From Dinoroseobacter shibae DFL 12 = DSM 16493 (GTDB lineage: Bacteria; Pseudomonadota; Alphaproteobacteria; Rhodobacterales; Rhodobacteraceae), in contig NC_009952.1 in the NCBI RefSeq assembly GCF_000018145.1, positions 2,542,001 through 2,606,000 of the forward strand: a stretch of DNA of 64,000 nt, given 5' to 3'. The translations under genes were made by a program, and so were the position numbers. Positions 19,244 through 28,226 of this stretch are shown here, in pieces; the stretch's first letter is position 1, and each line of letters begins with the position of its first letter. The notes under the pieces are model-generated. The model had not been told where the DNA came from and ran no database searches. It worked only from the letters and a program-made list of their open reading frames with translations.

Positions 19244-19506
19244 TTGCCCGCCCCCGTCAGCCGCGCCCGCAGCCAGCCCATGGCATACCGCACCGGCCAG
19301 CGCAGGACCGACACCGCCGCCACCGCCGCGCCGAGCAGATACCAAGGGCCCAGTTGCGCCCAGATATAGCCCAGCAGGGGGACCAGCAACGCCATCAAGA
19401 CGAACGCCCCGCGCCAGTGATACCGGCTCGGCAGGACCGCGATCACCGCCGCGACCAGGATCCAGACGCAGAACAGGGTCAGGGACAGGGGAAATGTGGT
19501 GGGCAT
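19240..19506 (-). CDS. DUF2484-family small membrane protein
   Basis: 88 residues, two to three hydrophobic helices ([52 protein letters not shown]) and a basic C-terminal tail [21 protein letters not shown] recognise it as the small DUF2484 protein that sits between murC and murB in Rhodobacteraceae; its function is unknown. It is translationally coupled to murB by a GTGA overlap. Its position inside a strictly conserved cell-wall operon suggests an envelope or division role, but nothing in the sequence proves it. Confidence 0.82.
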   Translation of the reverse strand: MPTTFPLSLTLFCVWILVAAVIAVLPSRYHWRGAFVLMALLVPLLGYIWAQLGPWYLLGAAVAAVSVLRWPVRYAMGWLRARLTGAGK

Positions 19507-19558
19507 GGCAAACCTCCGCGCCCGCCTGCCCTAGCGCAGGCAGGCCGCGCGGGCAACA

Positions 19559-20953
19559 TCACCCCATGCGCGCGGGCAGGTTATGCGCCCAGGTCGAGAT
19601 CGTCCCGGCCCCGAGGCAGACCACGATATCGCCCGGCTTGGCCTCGGCCCGGATCAGCGCCTCCAGCGCATCCTCGTCGGGCACCGCGACCGCGTGGCGA
19701 TGGCCATGGGCGATCAGCCCCTTGACCAGATCGTCGCGGGAGGCGCCCGGGATCGGGTCTTCGCCGGCGGCGAAAATGTCGGAGATGCCGACCACATCCG
19801 CCTCGTTGAAGCAGGTGCAGAAATCCTCGAACAGGCTCGCGAGCCGGGAAAACCGGTGCGGCTGGTGCACGGCGATCACCCGGCCCTCGCTGGCCTGGCG
19901 CGCGGCCTTGAGCACGGCGGCGATCTCCACCGGGTGGTGGCCGTAATCGTCGATGATGGTGACACCGCCCAGCTCGGCGACCTTTGTGAAGCGGCGGTTG
20001 ACGCCCGCGAACCCGGCCAGGGCCGCGCGGATCTCGTCGCGCTTCATGCCCAGGTGCCGGGCCACGGCAACGGCGGCCAGCGCGTTGGAGACGTTGTGAT
20101 CGCCCGGCATCGGCAGGGTGCAGCCCGAGATCACCTGCCCCTCGTTGCGCAGCAGGATGTCGAAATGGGCGACGCCGGACTTGTAGGTCAGGTTGACCGC
20201 GCGCACATCGGCTTGGGTGTTGAAGCCGAAGGTCACGACGCGGCGGTCGGTGATCCGCCCGACCAGCGCCTGCACCTCCGGGTGGTCGGTGCAGCAGACC
20301 GCCAGCCCGTAGAACGGAATGTTCGATACGAACTCGTGAAACCCGTCCTTGAGCCGCTCGAAGCTGCCCCAATGTTCCATATGTTCAGGATCGATATTCG
20401 TGACCACCGCAATGGTCGCGGGCAGACGGTTGAAGGTGCCGTCGCTCTCGTCGGCCTCCACCACCATCCACTCGCCCGCCCCGGCGCGCGCGTTGGAGTC
20501 GTAGGCATGGATGATCCCGCCATTGATCACCGTGGGGTCGATCCCGCCCCGGTCGAGCAGCGTGGCGACCATCGTGGTGGTGGTCGTCTTGCCATGGGTG
20601 CCCGCGATGGCGATGTTCGATTTCAGCCGCATCAGCTCCGCCAGCATCTCGGCCCGGCGCACCACCGGCAGGCCGCGGGCGCGGGCGGTCTCAAGCTCCG
20701 GGTTGCCCGGCTTGATCGCCGAGGAGATCACCACGACCTCCGCATCGGCCAGGTTCTCGCCCACCTGCCCGATGAAGATCTTCGCGCCCAGCCGCTCCAG
20801 CCTTTCGGTGATCTTCGACGGTTTCAGGTCCGAGCCCTGCACCGTGTAGCCATGGGTCAGCAGCACTTCGGCGATGCCCGACATGCCGATCCCGCCGATG
20901 CCGGTGAAGTGGATCGGCCCGAGCTGGGTGGGAAGTTTCGTGGCGGCGTTCAT
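19559..20953 (-). CDS. murC: UDP-N-acetylmuramate--L-alanine ligase
   Basis: 464 residues if read from the second in-frame ATG ([16 protein letters not shown]) at 20953; an ATG at 20971 adds MKDSFV and cannot be excluded, as neither has a strong ribosome site. Mur ligase: N-terminal Rossmann [22 protein letters not shown]-loop [13 protein letters not shown] around residue 115, [11 protein letters not shown] with the metal-binding Glu, and [10 protein letters not shown] and the HQPHRFSR motif of the C-terminal domain. Adds the first residue of the stem peptide. Confidence 0.95.
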   Translation of the reverse strand: MNAATKLPTQLGPIHFTGIGGIGMSGIAEVLLTHGYTVQGSDLKPSKITERLERLGAKIFIGQVGENLADAEVVVISSAIKPGNPELETARARGLPVVRRAEMLAELMRLKSNIAIAGTHGKTTTTTMVATLLDRGGIDPTVINGGIIHAYDSNARAGAGEWMVVEADESDGTFNRLPATIAVVTNIDPEHMEHWGSFERLKDGFHEFVSNIPFYGLAVCCTDHPEVQALVGRITDRRVVTFGFNTQADVRAVNLTYKSGVAHFDILLRNEGQVISGCTLPMPGDHNVSNALAAVAVARHLGMKRDEIRAALAGFAGVNRRFTKVAELGGVTIIDDYGHHPVEIAAVLKAARQASEGRVIAVHQPHRFSRLASLFEDFCTCFNEADVVGISDIFAAGEDPIPGASRDDLVKGLIAHGHRHAVAVPDEDALEALIRAEAKPGDIVVCLGAGTISTWAHNLPARMG

Positions 20954-20997
20954 GACGAAGCTGTCTTTCATATGGCGTGTCTCTGCGGTTGGCGCCC

Positions 20998-22107
20998 TCA
21001 GGCGGCGACATGGGTTGGGGGCGCTGCGAGGTGATCGACCAGGTCCACCAACCGGTCCGTGGCGTTCGGATGCCCGATGCGCAGCGCGGCATGGGCCATC
21101 TGCACCGCCCCGTCGGGATTGTCGAGGATCAGCGCGATCTGCTCGGCGAGTGTTGCGGGATCGAGCTTGGATTCCGGGATCAGGATCGCGGCCCCGGCCT
21201 CCACCAGCCCGCGGGCATTGGCGGTCTGGTGATCCGCCGCCGCCGCGGCATAGGGCACGAGGATCGAGGGCCGCCCGATCACCGTCAGGTCCGCCACCGT
21301 CGAGGCCCCGGAGCGGGAGATGACCAGCTGCGCCTCGGACATCCGTTTGGGCACGTCGTGGAAGAACGTCTGCACCTCGGCCCGGATCCCGGCGGCGTCA
21401 TAGGCGGCGACGACCCGGTCGAGGTCCTCGGCCCGGGCCTGATGGGCCACGCGGATACGGTCGCGCAGGGGGGCGGCCAGCCCCGCCACGGCGGTCGGCA
21501 CCACGTCCGACAGGATCCGCGCGCCCTGGCTGCCGCCCAGCACCAGCAGGCTCAGGGGCCAGTCGCCGGGGGGAATATAGGGGGCACCCGCCCGCTCCAG
21601 GATGGCGTTGCGCACCGGGTTGCCCGTGGGCGCACCCTGGACCCCTTCGGGCAGGGTCGTGGGCCAGGTGCCGCAGGCGATGGCGTGCACATGCTTGGCA
21701 AAGAGCTGGTTGACCCGGCCCAGCACGCCGTTCTGTTCGTGGATCATCCGCGGCAGGCGCAACAGGGTCGCCGCCGCCATGGCCGGGATCGCCGGGTAGC
21801 CGCCGAACCCCACCACCATCGCAGGCCGGTCGCGCAGCATGTCCAGCAGCGCCGAGGCGACCCCGGCGGCGATCTTCACCGGCACCACCACCTTGGCCAA
21901 CGCTCCGCCGCGCGCGAAGGTGGCCGAGGATTTCTCGACGATCTCGACCACATGGGGGAAGCCACCGGTATAGCGCGCGCCCCGCGCATCGGTCACCAGC
22001 TTCACCCGCCAGCCCTTGCGCAGCATCGCTTCGGCCAGCGCTTGCGCGGGGAACATATGCCCGCCCGTGCCGCCCGCTGCGATCACCAGAAGTGGTGCCG
22101 TGCCCAT
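20998..22107 (-). CDS. murG: UDP-GlcNAc:lipid I GlcNAc transferase MurG
   Basis: 369 residues, GT28 family. The acceptor-side G-loop [21 protein letters not shown] is at the N-terminus, the second G-loop [13 protein letters not shown] is around residue 190, and [35 protein letters not shown] is the UDP-GlcNAc site. It is a peripheral inner-membrane enzyme that completes lipid II. Three bases separate it from ftsW upstream. Confidence 0.95.
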   Translation of the reverse strand: MGTAPLLVIAAGGTGGHMFPAQALAEAMLRKGWRVKLVTDARGARYTGGFPHVVEIVEKSSATFARGGALAKVVVPVKIAAGVASALLDMLRDRPAMVVGFGGYPAIPAMAAATLLRLPRMIHEQNGVLGRVNQLFAKHVHAIACGTWPTTLPEGVQGAPTGNPVRNAILERAGAPYIPPGDWPLSLLVLGGSQGARILSDVVPTAVAGLAAPLRDRIRVAHQARAEDLDRVVAAYDAAGIRAEVQTFFHDVPKRMSEAQLVISRSGASTVADLTVIGRPSILVPYAAAAADHQTANARGLVEAGAAILIPESKLDPATLAEQIALILDNPDGAVQMAHAALRIGHPNATDRLVDLVDHLAAPPTHVAA

Positions 22108-22110
22108 ACC

Positions 22111-23277
22111 CTATCTTCCCCGCTTGATCAGAACGTCTTCGATCTGCCCCTGCGGGCGGCTGCGCGTAAAGGCCAAAAGACAGCCCAGCGCGATGCCCGT
22201 CGCAATGAGCGAGGATCCGCCATAACTGACCAGCGGCAGGGTCATGCCCTTGGCCGGCAGCATCCGGACCGCGACGCCCATGTTGATGATGGCCTGGGCG
22301 GCAAAGAGCAGCACCAGACCCGTGCCCGCAAGCCGCGCGAAAGGGTCGCGTTCCTTCATCAGGCGCCACAGGCTGCGCAGCACGATAGTGGCATAAAGCG
22401 CAATGATAACAAGGACCAGAAGGACGCCGTATTCCTCGGCCGCCACGGCGATGATGAAGTCGGTATGCGCGTCGGGGAGCACCCATTTCACTTGCCCCTC
22501 GCCCACGCCGACGCCGAAGAACCCGCCCTCGCGGATCGCGTTGGTGGCGTAGCCGAGCTGCGTCGTCGGGTCGACTTCGGTGGACAGGAAGCCGTCGATC
22601 CGGCGGGCGAAATGCTCCGACGCGTTATAAGCCACGACGCCCGCGAGCCCCACCATGCCCACCAGCGCCACGACCAGCAGCATCGAGGCCCCGGCCACGA
22701 AATACATCGCCGCCCAGCCGAACAGGATCAGGCAGGCCTGGCCGAAATCGGGCTGGATCACCAGGAAGGCCACCACGATGAGCGCCACGGCGAGCGACAG
22801 GCTCCGCCCTGGGGGGCCGTTGATCTCCTGCGCGGCGGCGAGCAGCCAGGCGCACAGGATGATGAAGGCGGGCTTGAGGAATTCCGACGGCTGCACGCTG
22901 GCAAATCCCAAGGAATACCAGCGGGTTGCCCCCTTGCCGAAGTCGGTTCCGAACAGCGGAAGGAAGGCCAGCGCCAGGAAGGTCGCCACGAACAGGAGCA
23001 CCCCCATCCGGCGGATCATCCGCGGGTCGCCGAGCGACAGAATCCCCATCACGCCCAGCGCCATGGTGCCGAAAATCAGCTGCCGTTCGACATAGTGAAA
23101 CGGCTGCAACCCGTTGCGCGTGGCAAGCGGCGGAGAGGCCGCGAGACCGAGCAGGAGCCCGATCGCGAAGAGCCCGAGGATCGCCAGGAGGCTCACCTTG
23201 TCCACGGTCCGCCACCACCGGGGGAGCACCGGCTCCCGCGCGCCGGACCGGACGGTGCCATACACCATCTCTGTCAT
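22111..23277 (-). CDS. ftsW: SEDS peptidoglycan glycosyltransferase FtsW
   Basis: 388 residues and about ten membrane helices of the SEDS family. Conserved segments include KGATRWYSLGFASVQPSEFLKPAFIILCAWLL, LVIQPDFGQACLILFGWAAMYF (the catalytic Asp region) and the C-terminal LPLVSYGGSSLIATGIALGCLL. It polymerises septal lipid II with FtsI. In related genomes murD normally lies just upstream; here the upstream neighbour is a divergent RTX gene, and murD is at 52.4-53.8 kb. Confidence 0.95.
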   Translation of the reverse strand: MTEMVYGTVRSGAREPVLPRWWRTVDKVSLLAILGLFAIGLLLGLAASPPLATRNGLQPFHYVERQLIFGTMALGVMGILSLGDPRMIRRMGVLLFVATFLALAFLPLFGTDFGKGATRWYSLGFASVQPSEFLKPAFIILCAWLLAAAQEINGPPGRSLSLAVALIVVAFLVIQPDFGQACLILFGWAAMYFVAGASMLLVVALVGMVGLAGVVAYNASEHFARRIDGFLSTEVDPTTQLGYATNAIREGGFFGVGVGEGQVKWVLPDAHTDFIIAVAAEEYGVLLVLVIIALYATIVLRSLWRLMKERDPFARLAGTGLVLLFAAQAIINMGVAVRMLPAKGMTLPLVSYGGSSLIATGIALGCLLAFTRSRPQGQIEDVLIKRGR

Positions 23278-23691
23278 CGAAATACCGCCTATGCCTCAGT
23301 CAAACGCCCGGTTTTCCGGGTCTGGATGGCAGGGTACACGATGCCGCGCCGCAAAGCCAGTCCGCAGGTCTTAACGGCGCCCCGGCACCCCCGGAATACC
23401 CCGGAATACCCCGTCGGATCCGGGTCGGGCTTGCGTCGGACATCTGTCGGGCAAGTGTCGGGCACCTCCGCGCGGTGCGGTAACGCCACGTTAGGGGATG
23501 CGGGCCGGACCCGGCCGAAGAGCCGATGGCGCCAAGGTGACAGAAGGGGCCGGCCCGAGGTCGAAATTACTTTGAACCGTTTTTCAACACGCGGCGACCA
23601 AGGGGTTCCTCAGCGCCCTGAGGCTTGCCGAACGTGATCGGTGACGGGGTGAGGAGGGGATTTTTCGAAACGCTCCAAGGAGAGAACCCAA
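23278..23691. other. 414-bp divergent intergenic region (ftsW / RTX gene)
   Basis: No gene is supportable. It must hold promoters for ftsW (minus) and the RTX gene (plus). Visible elements: a 10-bp direct repeat CCGGAATACC at 23391-23400 and 23401-23410, and the ECF-type promoter candidate at 23574-23599. It is the downstream-side junction of the 29-kb block separating ftsW from murD. Confidence 0.6.
23571..23599 (+). promoter_or_regulatory. Putative ECF sigma promoter of the RTX gene
   Basis: TTTGAACC (23571-23578), exactly 16 bases, then CGACC (23595-23599). The same TTTGAACC-N16-CGAC arrangement occurs once more in the window, upstream of the anti-sigma-like gene (26728-26756). A GAAC -35 with N16 and a CG-rich -10 is the general form of ECF promoters. 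The site ends 92 bp before the RTX start codon. Confidence 0.5.
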
Positions 23692-25371
23692 ATGGCACGC
23701 TTCAACTTTTTCAACCTGATCTTTGGTCACGGCAACACCCATGGCACCGAGGACAAGGACATCATTGTCGGTTCGTTCGGTGCGGACGATATCAACGCCA
23801 AGGGCGGCGATGACCTCGTTTTCGGCCTGTCCGGGGATGACAAGATCTCCGGCGGCGAGGGCGACGATCAGCTTTTCGGTGGCTTCGGAGATGACGTCGT
23901 CATCGGCAACCGGGGCAGCGATGCAATGTTCGGCGGACAGGGGGATGACCGTCTGGTCTGGAACAACGGCGACGGATCGGACCTGATGGACGGCGGCGAG
24001 GGCCATGATGTCCAGCAGGTGAATTTTGACACCGACCTGGTGAACGACGACCTGCAGAACGACGACGTGGCCGAGTTCACGGTGACCGACGCGGGCCTCC
24101 AGTTCGCCCGGATCGAGGTGAACGGTCAGTCCGAGCAGGGGCTGTTCCAGCTCGACATCCGCAACACGGAAGTGCAGGAGACGAATTTCGGCGGCGGCGA
24201 TGACACCGCGATCATCAACAGCGGTGTTCTGGACGCAATCCGGCTCGATCTCGACGGTGGCGACGGCATCGACACGCTCGACTTCAGCCAACTCGACACC
24301 AACGTGTCGGTGAACCTCGAAACCGGACAGATCGTGGACAACGTCTTCTTTGCCGCCTCTTTGCCCGAGGAGTTCGAGATCGGGGCAAGCCTCGCCGCGG
24401 CCCCGGTGGTCGAGACCTCGCAGGCGATCGATTTCGAGAACGTGATCGGCACGGAATTCAGCGACGCTCTGACCGGCAATGCCTGGGACAACGTGATTTC
24501 GGGCGGCGGCGGCAACGACCGTATCGCGGGCGGCGCAGGCAATGACACGCTCATCGGCAACAAGGGCAGCGACACCGTCGATGGCGGGTCGGGCGATGAC
24601 AAGATCGTCTGGAACAACGGCGACGGGTCGGACCTTTTTGACGGGGGCGCCGATGACGACGTGGTGCAGGTCAATTTCGATACCGATCTGGTGAACGAGG
24701 ATCTGCAGAACAAGGACGTGGCCGAGTTCTCGACCACCGACGCGGGCGTTCAGTTCGCCCGGATCGAAGTGAACGACCAGACCGAGAACGGGCTGTTCCA
24801 GCTCGACATCCGCAACACCGAGACCCTGGAGACCAATTTCGGCGGCGGCGCAGACACGGCGGTCATCACGGGCGACGTGCTGGGCGAGATCATGCTGGAT
24901 CTGGATGGCGGGGACGGCGTGGATACGCTCGATCTGAGCCAGGCCTCCGGTCCGGTCGGCGTGAACCTCGAGACCGGCGCGATCGAGGTCGACCACGGCG
25001 CAGGCCAGGCTGCGGCCGCGATCAACTTCGAGAACGTCACCGGGACCGACAGTAACGATGTCATCGTCGGGAACGCACAGGACAACGTCATCCGGGGGGG
25101 GCTCGGGGACGACACGATGTCCGGCGGCGCGGGTGCCGATACCTTCGTGTTCTTCGAAGCGGATATAGGCGTCGATGTCATCCTCGATTTCGAGATCGGA
25201 ATCGATCAGCTGGCCTTCTTCACCAACGATCCGGAGGTCACCCAGGACAGCCTGCTGTCGAACCTCGATCAGGTCGGGGATGACGTGGAACTGTCTCTCA
25301 ACAACAAGGTGATCACCTTCGAGGACACGCAGGTCGCGGACTTCTCGGCGGACATGTTCATGATCGCCTGA
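23692..25371 (+). CDS. RTX-type (hemolysin-type) calcium-binding secreted protein
   Basis: 559 acidic residues starting at an ATG with GGAGAG upstream. Glycine/Asp nonapeptides of the GGxGxDxUx type occur in three clusters: residues about 40-90 (GGDDLVFGLSGDDKISGGEGDDQLFGG), about 265-305 (GGGGNDRIAGGAGNDTLIG) and about 463-490 (GGLGDDTMSGGAGADTFVF). There is no N-terminal signal peptide, and the C-terminus (DVILDFEIGIDQLAFF... onward) fits a type I secretion signal. A module of about 130 residues is duplicated (from residue 84 and from residue 301; VWNNGDGSDL...VNFDTDLVN...LFQLDIRNTE...NFGGG). No enzymatic domain is seen, so a surface-layer or matrix role is more likely than a toxin. Its type I secretion partners are not in the window. 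Confidence 0.85.
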   Translation: MARFNFFNLIFGHGNTHGTEDKDIIVGSFGADDINAKGGDDLVFGLSGDDKISGGEGDDQLFGGFGDDVVIGNRGSDAMFGGQGDDRLVWNNGDGSDLMDGGEGHDVQQVNFDTDLVNDDLQNDDVAEFTVTDAGLQFARIEVNGQSEQGLFQLDIRNTEVQETNFGGGDDTAIINSGVLDAIRLDLDGGDGIDTLDFSQLDTNVSVNLETGQIVDNVFFAASLPEEFEIGASLAAAPVVETSQAIDFENVIGTEFSDALTGNAWDNVISGGGGNDRIAGGAGNDTLIGNKGSDTVDGGSGDDKIVWNNGDGSDLFDGGADDDVVQVNFDTDLVNEDLQNKDVAEFSTTDAGVQFARIEVNDQTENGLFQLDIRNTETLETNFGGGADTAVITGDVLGEIMLDLDGGDGVDTLDLSQASGPVGVNLETGAIEVDHGAGQAAAAINFENVTGTDSNDVIVGNAQDNVIRGGLGDDTMSGGAGADTFVFFEADIGVDVILDFEIGIDQLAFFTNDPEVTQDSLLSNLDQVGDDVELSLNNKVITFEDTQVADFSADMFMIA

Positions 25372-25399
25372 GCCGATCCCGCTGTCACAACATCCAGGG

Positions 25400-25424
25400 C
25401 CCCGCCGGCATCACGTCGGCGGGG
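25400..25424 (+). terminator. Hairpin downstream of the RTX gene
   Basis: CCCCGCCG (25400-25407) and CGGCGGGG (25417-25424) form a perfect 8-bp stem with a 9-nt loop, 28 bp after the stop and followed by the T-containing TTCGTCTTG. Plausible terminator, with a weak U-tract; it lies between convergent genes. Confidence 0.6.
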
Positions 25425-25451
25425 TTCGTCTTGCGCGGGGGGAGTGCGGGC

Positions 25452-26609
25452 TCATTGCGTGCAGACGTCTTCGGCGAGCGCGAGCCCGTACCCGAAAGTC
25501 GGATCGCGCCCTTCGGATCCAAGCTCTGCGCTGGTTCGGGCCAGCAACGCGCGGACGTCGGACGCATCCCGCGCCGCGGTGATCTCGGGATCCGCCGCGA
25601 GGCGCGCCGTCACGAAGGGGGTGGCGATCGAGGTCCCCGTGACGAAGCGCGGGCGGCCTTGCGTGCTGACCAGCACATCGACGCCGGGGGCCGCGATGTC
25701 CACATGGGGCCCGCGCACCGCGTTGCGATAGACCCGGCGGTCCGCGTCTATGGCCGTCACGGCGATCACGTCCCGGAACCCGGCGGGATACATCGGTTCG
25801 ACCCCGGGCCCGTCATTGCCCACCGCGGCGACCAGAACCAGGCCCCGCGCGGTGGCCCGCTCCACCGCCAGATCCAGCAGCTTGTTATAGGGCCCGGCCA
25901 GCGCAAGATTGACCAGGCGCACGTCTTCGCTGGCCAGCCAGTCGAGCGCGCGCACCAGCGCATCCGCTCCGGCGGCGAGATCCGGGGTCTGGGACTGGCC
26001 GAACACGTTGGCCCCGTAGATGCGAACGTCGCGCAGCCGCTCCGGGTCGGCCAGCACGGTGGCGACATCGGTGCCGTGGGTGGCCGCGGCGGACGGGCCG
26101 TCGAAGAACGTCCGGCTCGTCACGTCCACCCCCGAGAGGGCGGGCGCGGAGGTGTCGATTGCCGTATCGATCACCCCGATCGCCACATGGGCGCGGCAGC
26201 CCCCGTCAGCCCATCTCATGATGGTGTTGGCGTAATCGAGCGCCAGCGCCGACGACGGCTGCTGTTGCAAACGATAGGCGTGATCGACGCCGACGGTCGA
26301 TGCGGGGACCGCGCCTTCGAGGGCCGCGATCGCCTCCGGCCCCGTGACGCCGTCCGGCATCCGGTAGACCAGCATCGTCAGGCCGAGCCCGTCGAGCCGG
26401 GCCACATCAAGTTCGCGATACCCGGTCGATTGCGCCTCGAGGCGGATCTGGTCGGCGCTGGCGCGGTCGGGCACCAGCGCGATGATCTTTCGCGGGTCCA
26501 CCACGTCCGACGGCTGTGGCCCCGTCGCCTGTGGCACGGCGCAGCCCCAGGCGGCCATGGCGACCGCGACGGCCAGGACGCCCAGACGGATGCGTGCAAG
26601 CTGGGACAA
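25452..26609 (-). CDS. Subtilisin-family (S8) serine protease, exported
   Basis: 385 residues. The N-terminus is a signal sequence (LGVLAVAVAMAAWGC) ending in a Cys, possibly a lipobox although the AWGC context is weak. A propeptide-like region to about residue 140 precedes the catalytic domain, which has a complete triad: Asp in IGVIDTAID, His in ATHGTDVATVL, Ser in GTSIATPFV, plus oxyanion Asn in AAVGNDG. It lies back-to-back with the anti-sigma-like gene and near an ECF sigma gene, so it may be part of the same regulatory unit. It could process the neighbouring RTX protein, but that is only inference. Comparatively short C-terminus with no extra domains. Confidence 0.87.
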   Translation of the reverse strand: MSQLARIRLGVLAVAVAMAAWGCAVPQATGPQPSDVVDPRKIIALVPDRASADQIRLEAQSTGYRELDVARLDGLGLTMLVYRMPDGVTGPEAIAALEGAVPASTVGVDHAYRLQQQPSSALALDYANTIMRWADGGCRAHVAIGVIDTAIDTSAPALSGVDVTSRTFFDGPSAAATHGTDVATVLADPERLRDVRIYGANVFGQSQTPDLAAGADALVRALDWLASEDVRLVNLALAGPYNKLLDLAVERATARGLVLVAAVGNDGPGVEPMYPAGFRDVIAVTAIDADRRVYRNAVRGPHVDIAAPGVDVLVSTQGRPRFVTGTSIATPFVTARLAADPEITAARDASDVRALLARTSAELGSEGRDPTFGYGLALAEDVCTQ

Positions 26610-26727
26610 GCGGGCTTTCTTTCTCTCATGGCGCTTGGCACTCGGGGCTTTGCACCCGAGACGCCGCAGCGTTGAATGGCGCAGAAATACACTCTAGAAG
26701 TGAGCAATCGGCGGGCACGGACCCAAG

Positions 26728-26756
26728 TTTGAACCATTCCCTGGGATCCTTCGACA
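26728..26756 (+). promoter_or_regulatory. Putative ECF sigma promoter of the anti-sigma-like gene
   Basis: TTTGAACC (26728-26735), 16 bases, CGACA (26752-26756). It repeats the spacing and core of the element before the RTX gene (23571-23599). It ends 38 bp before the GTG start at 26795. Confidence 0.5.
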
Positions 26757-26794
26757 AAGAACCACTGGCATGACGATTTTGTGAGCGAGAACAC

Positions 26795-27361
26795 GTGGAC
26801 CGCGAAGAGACCATACTCGACTACTTCCAAGGCCGGCTGACGCCCGAGCGCCGGGCGGTTTTCGAGGAAGAGATGGCACAGGATGCGTCTCTTGCCGCCG
26901 AGGTGGCGTTGTTGCGGTCCGTGCGGGAGGACATGGCGCAGGCGCCCAGACATGAAAAGGCCGATCAGGTCTGGGATCGCGTGTCGGCAGAGATCGATGC
27001 CACCCCCCGGGCCGCGAATGACAACCGGCCCCTCTGGAAGGCGGCTTTGAAATATGCAGCCGTTGTCGTGCTGTCCGTGGCCACCTGGCATGTCGTGGTC
27101 GGACCGCGCCTCGGCCCGGATCCGGAGGGGTTTCGCACCGCGAGCGAGGACCCCGCCGCCTTCAGCGTGCAGGTGCAGTTCGTCCAGACCGCCAGCTATG
27201 GCGACATCGCCGCCTTGCTCGCGTCGCTCGGTGCCCGGATCACGGACGGGCCCAGTGCGCTTGGCCTCGTGCGTCTGTCCTTTGCGGACGCCGATGCGCG
27301 ACAAGAGGCCCTCGGCGTGCTGGAAGCGACCGGCGACCTCGTGGCGTTTGTCGCGGAATAA
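26795..27361 (+). CDS. Putative anti-sigma factor (single-pass membrane protein)
   Basis: 188 residues from a GTG. The cytosolic N-terminus (ETILDYFQGRLTPERRAVFEEEMAQDASLAAEVALLRSVREDM) has the shape of an anti-sigma domain in which the first helices bind sigma, but it lacks the HxxxCxxC zinc motif. One membrane helix follows at about residues 85-105 (WKAALKYAAVVVLSVATWHVVV), then an extracytoplasmic domain of about 80 residues. It converges on an ECF sigma gene with only 5 bp between the stop codons. Anti-sigma genes are usually co-transcribed with their sigma, so the convergent arrangement is unusual. The role is inferred from context and topology. Confidence 0.62.
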   Translation: MDREETILDYFQGRLTPERRAVFEEEMAQDASLAAEVALLRSVREDMAQAPRHEKADQVWDRVSAEIDATPRAANDNRPLWKAALKYAAVVVLSVATWHVVVGPRLGPDPEGFRTASEDPAAFSVQVQFVQTASYGDIAALLASLGARITDGPSALGLVRLSFADADARQEALGVLEATGDLVAFVAE

Positions 27362-27366
27362 AGGCG

Positions 27367-27903
27367 CTATCGCCGCAAGCCCCGTTCGAGACAGCGCATG
27401 AGCGCCCGTTTTGCATGATGGATGCGGGTCTTGATCGTACCGACCGGCACGGCTTCGATCTCTGCAACCTCGGGATAGGTCAACTCCTCGAGGAAGGCGA
27501 GCCGAACCGCGGCCCTCTGCGGGCCGGACAAGCCCTCGAGGCAGTGGTGCAGGCGCGCCCGCTCCGCCGCGGCAATGGCGGCGGCTTCGGGATTGGGGGC
27601 CGTATCCTCGACCTCGGGCACGTCCTCCACATAGGCGTGCTTTCCCCGCTTGCGCAGCGCGTCCACCAGCTTGTTGCGCGCGATGGAGAACAGCCATGTC
27701 TTGACGCTCGACCTGCCCTGGAACTTGGCCGCGGTCCGCCAGACATCGAGCATGGTGTCGTGGACACAGTCCGACGCCAGCTCCGGATTGCCGGCACGTG
27801 ACAGGCTGAACGCGTAGATGGCGTCGTTGTACCGCAAGTAGAGCGCGTGCATCGCCCGCTTGTCGCCCATCCCGATTTGCGCGACCAGATCTATGTCATC
27901 CAT
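27367..27903 (-). CDS. ECF-type RNA polymerase sigma factor
   Basis: 178 residues comprising only sigma regions 2 and 4. Region 2: ALYLRYNDAIYAFSLSRAGNPELASDCVHDTMLDVWRTAAKFQGRSSVKTWLFSIARNKLVDALRK. Region 4: CLEGLSGPQRAAVRLAFLEELTYPEVAEIEAVPVGTIKTRIHHAKRALMRCLE, a helix-turn-helix for the -35 element. The acidic linker between them is about 35 residues. It is probably controlled by the convergent membrane protein at 26795-27361 and probably reads the GAACC-N16-CGAC motif found upstream of that gene and of the RTX gene. No copy of the motif was found upstream of the sigma gene itself. Confidence 0.88.
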   Translation of the reverse strand: MDDIDLVAQIGMGDKRAMHALYLRYNDAIYAFSLSRAGNPELASDCVHDTMLDVWRTAAKFQGRSSVKTWLFSIARNKLVDALRKRGKHAYVEDVPEVEDTAPNPEAAAIAAAERARLHHCLEGLSGPQRAAVRLAFLEELTYPEVAEIEAVPVGTIKTRIHHAKRALMRCLERGLRR

Positions 27904-28226
27904 GGGCCATTACATCCGCACCTGAATGCCAGAAGGTACCCGACAGCGCATGCCATCTCCGAGAGTTGTGTTCAACGTCAATCCCATGCGGGCGTCGCCG
28001 CCATGTGCGACGATAGCAGGCGTGGCCGCGATTTCATGCGCGATGAGCGGCGGATCGCCGAAACAGCCCTGTTTGGGAACGAGCGCGGCCTGGCGTGCCG
28101 TGTTGCGAAGATGCGGAAGGTCCGTGCGGGTGCGCGGGGTCCGGCGGAGTGACGGGCCTTGGCGCCATGCCCGTTGCGCGCGCCGGTGGATGCAGGTTTG
28201 GCCCCGGGGGCGGGCGCGCGGTGTGG
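27904..28226. other. 323-bp region between sigma gene and rhaK
   Basis: It holds the promoter of the ECF sigma gene (minus strand). I see no credible gene, no strong terminator for rhaK and no repeat; short open frames here have no recognisable motif or ribosome site. Confidence 0.5.

Noticed and set aside
23391-23410. Two CCGGAATACC direct repeats as a possible phage attachment site or iteron
   Set aside because: Only two 10-bp units, with no integrase or replication gene nearby; noted under the intergenic entry instead.
23692-25371. RTX toxin (pore-forming hemolysin)
   Set aside because: No hydrophobic pore-forming domain, acylation partner or type I secretion genes are visible; it consists only of calcium-binding repeats and duplicated beta-type modules.
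27847-28152. A possible small plus-strand gene of about 100 codons upstream of the sigma gene
   Set aside because: It overlaps the sigma gene antisense, has no ribosome site and shows no recognisable motif or topology.
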